A DNA stretch of 64,000 nucleotides from CAKZSB01 sp964573105 (GTDB lineage Bacteria > Pseudomonadota > Gammaproteobacteria > Granulosicoccales > Granulosicoccaceae), in assembly GCA_964573105.1 (NCBI GenBank), contig CAZNIS010000003.1, positions 110,121 through 174,120 of the forward strand. Reading direction: 5' to 3'. Every line of letters starts with the position of its first letter. Position 1 is the first letter of the stretch. This document shows, one piece after another, positions 62,801 to 64,000 of the stretch. Under the pieces are notes generated by a model, which saw nothing but the letters and a program-made list of their open reading frames with translations, did no database searches and was not told the origin of the DNA. Both the position numbers and the translations under genes were made by a program.

Positions 62801-64000
62801 CTCGATAAATTGCGTGGTGAAATGGATTCGCGACGGGTTGAGCTCGAACGCCAGAAGAGCGATTTCGATACAGCGAAGGTAGGGTTCCTGAGCACCATCA
62901 AGGAATTGGAGCCGGTCAAAGACCAGTTGGCCGCTCAGCAACAGAAGTATGCCGATCTTGAGGTGTCGCACAAGCAATCGCTGACCCGTGCCGGCGAAGA
63001 GTCGAAAAGGCTCGGTGAACAGTTGTCCAGTGCCAATCAGTCACTCGAAGCGCTGCAAAAAGAAAAAGCAGCGATCGAAGCCGACATCGCAAAACGCCAG
63101 CAGCAGCTGGATACTGCGACTAAAGAGCTGACCAGCAGCCAGCGCGAGATATCACAGTTGAATGCACGTGTGCAGGAACTGTCGCGGCAGGTGACCACGC
63201 GTAATACCGAGCTCGCGGGCCTCAAACAGGCGGTCGAGGATACGCGCCTCGAACACGCGAAAGTGTTGCAGCAAAAGACAGACGAAATGAAGTCGCTGCG
63301 CACAGAAGTCGACAAGGCTTCGGCTATTCAGCAAAAACTTTCGGCGGTAACAAGCGACTACGAGGGCGTGCAAAAACAGCTGGAAGAGACGCGCGAACTG
63401 CACGCTAAAGTATTGAGCGAATCCAAACAGCAGGCAGGTGCCGCGTCGCGTCAACACGCCGAAGAGTTGGGCAAACGCGAACGCAAAATTGTCGAGCTGG
63501 AAGGCAAGCTTGAGCAACTCGATGCGATGCAGACGCAGCTGGGTCAGCGCAACGCTGAAATCAACCGACTGCAGGCGCGTGAAAACGAACTGAAAAAGCA
63601 GGTCGACGATTTTCAGGGTGAGATTGCTGCTTTGCATTCAGAGTCTGAAAAGAAACAGTCCGAGTATTCCGGCATTCGACAGCGGTTGGAAACTGAAAAC
63701 GGCAAGTTGACGAGCAGAAACTCGGAATTGGAAGAGTTGCCCGCGACAGTTGAATCTTTGAAGCGCGATCTGAGTCAGAAGATTGCCGATCATCAACGCG
63801 CCTCGGCCGATCTACAAAAACAGCTGGATCGACAGTCCGCCAGGGTGAGAGAGCTGGAGCCGCTACAGCGACAACTGGAAGAATCCAAAGCCAGTGTTTT
63901 GCAACTGCAAAGTGCGAGCAAGTCATCCGGTGACAAGCACGCCAGTGAAATGGCCGAACGTGACAAGCAGATCCAGGCGCTGAAATCACAGGCCGAGCAG
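59828..64000 (+). CDS. Giant membrane-anchored coiled-coil protein, partial (3' end outside the window)
   Basis: The frame from ATG 59828 is open for 1391 codons to the last base of the window with no stop. GGGAGA sits 8 bases upstream. One transmembrane helix near the N-terminus (MAVLIAGLIGLFVGWLITRYF, about 10-30, given in part) is followed by RGRR, so by the positive-inside rule the remainder should be cytoplasmic. A Ser/Gly/Ala-rich segment (about 230-265) interrupts otherwise nearly continuous coiled coil rich in Gln, Glu, Arg, Lys, Leu and Ala. Repeated blocks such as QQAQNxRLR and AAQSRELAxLR recur about 83 codons apart (60989 and 61238). No head domain or ATPase motif is visible. Function unknown; a scaffold or cell-shape role is only a guess. 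Confidence 0.85.
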   Translation, partial: MQYLLGEIWMAVLIAGLIGLFVGWLITRYFRGRRIEGLERRYVGELDSRDQRIRRLEADLNSRREAAVTNRMTSQSDYRVSRLDMRNDSASLTVKQPATAGQKTTASSRQRQAAESDAGQAVDLDSTMEVRERAAQRRIEDESRQKERNFRRLSEREDQLRRQHKEQLSTAKADYDKLRKDYDALRAAQKGRDLANDKKQTEYQTLLQKKNHQVDQLQRKVRELLPLADQATDGGSLRSTPAAHGLMPGVVSTGSAGSGKESAELARLRQELQDANRRHTQAAETSRRELDKQRQQIEKLKSGSSGGNAAQLAGLREENRVLRATVDEESLGKINALAELGELQASLDDKSAATAGNRGDSADLTVQMESARVAHQRETDELKAALKEQQAQNARLRTQINQTARTTQDGNSQKINASQAAAQSRELARLRQQTLGTTGGADESKLWQNRYEAARLEHQRQYEKLEVRLRDQQAQNERLRQKVNALGSHRVPQDDHYKTRISDSAAQSRELAALRTQQLELGQQKDRQIASLQSQLQTLRTAPQPSAVTDEASSSIRQKYNDLERLHQERISDFNSTLDAQNRKYAELGKKLSSTRQQVTQRDAQIQELRAELTDAEKQRMELETLNSDLSGNSEGLQRERQKMNDTLAKLQERNTELEQVEVTLKEMEREFVAANSNAEAAVRKLQMVIDEQGKRIDRYESQNQDLRRQLGEAKQSHSAEIIPLKQSIELNEKKQLGLLSDLERFRGQVNHKDAQISELTRTLRMGRGELDTIKGELRLGEKVNADNERLRMRISQDETKLADATRALTQLRHENADNSARLKAKIAENNKEINSLSASAREWQAKASTAQAEIARLTKAAERAQAESERARIRYGEENEGLLARANDLQMQLETARAEEARIRKLQTTAEQSAQTYESELAGLKSQLTEANDVATRKLAARDRQITDLQAELKSMEQTRVQLQQRERELAELRREYEKSSAQSAEHRKELDKLRGEMDSRRVELERQKSDFDTAKVGFLSTIKELEPVKDQLAAQQQKYADLEVSHKQSLTRAGEESKRLGEQLSSANQSLEALQKEKAAIEADIAKRQQQLDTATKELTSSQREISQLNARVQELSRQVTTRNTELAGLKQAVEDTRLEHAKVLQQKTDEMKSLRTEVDKASAIQQKLSAVTSDYEGVQKQLEETRELHAKVLSESKQQAGAASRQHAEELGKRERKIVELEGKLEQLDAMQTQLGQRNAEINRLQARENELKKQVDDFQGEIAALHSESEKKQSEYSGIRQRLETENGKLTSRNSELEELPATVESLKRDLSQKIADHQRASADLQKQLDRQSARVRELEPLQRQLEESKASVLQLQSASKSSGDKHASEMAERDKQIQALKSQAEQ

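Noticed and set aside
59900..63989. Many open frames on the minus strand (for example 60173-61315 and 62452-62919)
   Set aside because: They lie opposite the uninterrupted plus-strand coiled-coil frame and are Ser/Arg/Leu-rich mirror products of its Gln/Glu/Arg codons. None has a ribosome site or a family motif.

Overview
The window is a contiguous, gene-dense, GC-rich piece of a gammaproteobacterial chromosome. The evidence is the set of housekeeping clusters: map/glnD/dapE next to rpsB-tsf-frr-uppS-cdsA-dxr-rseP-bamA-skp-lpxD-fabZ-lpxA; smc-zipA-ligA; fabD-fabG-acpP-fabF-mltG-tmk-holB-pilZ; plus EttA, GlnD, MntR and malate synthase G. ZipA, the lipid A genes and BamA/Skp fix it as a Gram-negative gammaproteobacterium. 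Departures from the textbook order (no pyrH between tsf and frr, lpxB inverted, no plsX/fabH before fabD, no pabC before mltG, an enlarged LigA) point to a lineage away from the enterics and pseudomonads. I cannot name the genus.

Layout. 1-2412: end of a peptide ABC transporter (permease, then a fused double ATPase) followed by a CYTH triphosphatase-like gene. 2484-7098 (minus): map, glnD, dapE. 7595-19968 (plus): translation factors, isoprenoid and phospholipid steps, then outer-membrane assembly and lipid A synthesis. lpxB meets lpxA tail to tail. 21257-24088 (minus): an exported astacin-type metalloprotease with a GlyGly-CTERM-like tail and an exported M23 endopeptidase. 24188-31039: smc, zipA, ligA. 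31133-38447: dapB, the fatty-acid cluster, mltG, tmk, holB and a PilZ protein, mostly with overlapping or very short junctions. 38719-41622: a PreP-like M16C protease. 41771-45822: MntR and a divergent four-gene manganese-type ABC importer, followed by DUF2058 and DUF445 genes.

46.4-64 kb is the accessory-rich part. It holds a secreted clan GH-A glycosidase, an HtrA-like protein that seems to have lost its catalytic His and Asp, a secreted GH12-family glucanase, speD, a three-gene TolQ/ExbD-like membrane operon of unknown role, glcB, ettA, and a second, larger GH12 protein with eight tandem CBM10-like Cys/GWGWE repeats. The window ends inside a very large single-pass membrane coiled-coil protein open for at least 1391 codons. 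The secreted glycosidases suggest beta-glucan or plant/algal polysaccharide use.

Four things deserve most attention: the CBM10-like repeat array on a GH12 catalytic domain, the giant coiled-coil protein, the TolQ/ExbD-like operon whose ExbD-like subunit carries a beta-sandwich-like domain, and the degenerate HtrA-like gene whose end overlaps a GH12 gene. No tRNA, rRNA, insertion sequence, prophage or CRISPR array was seen.
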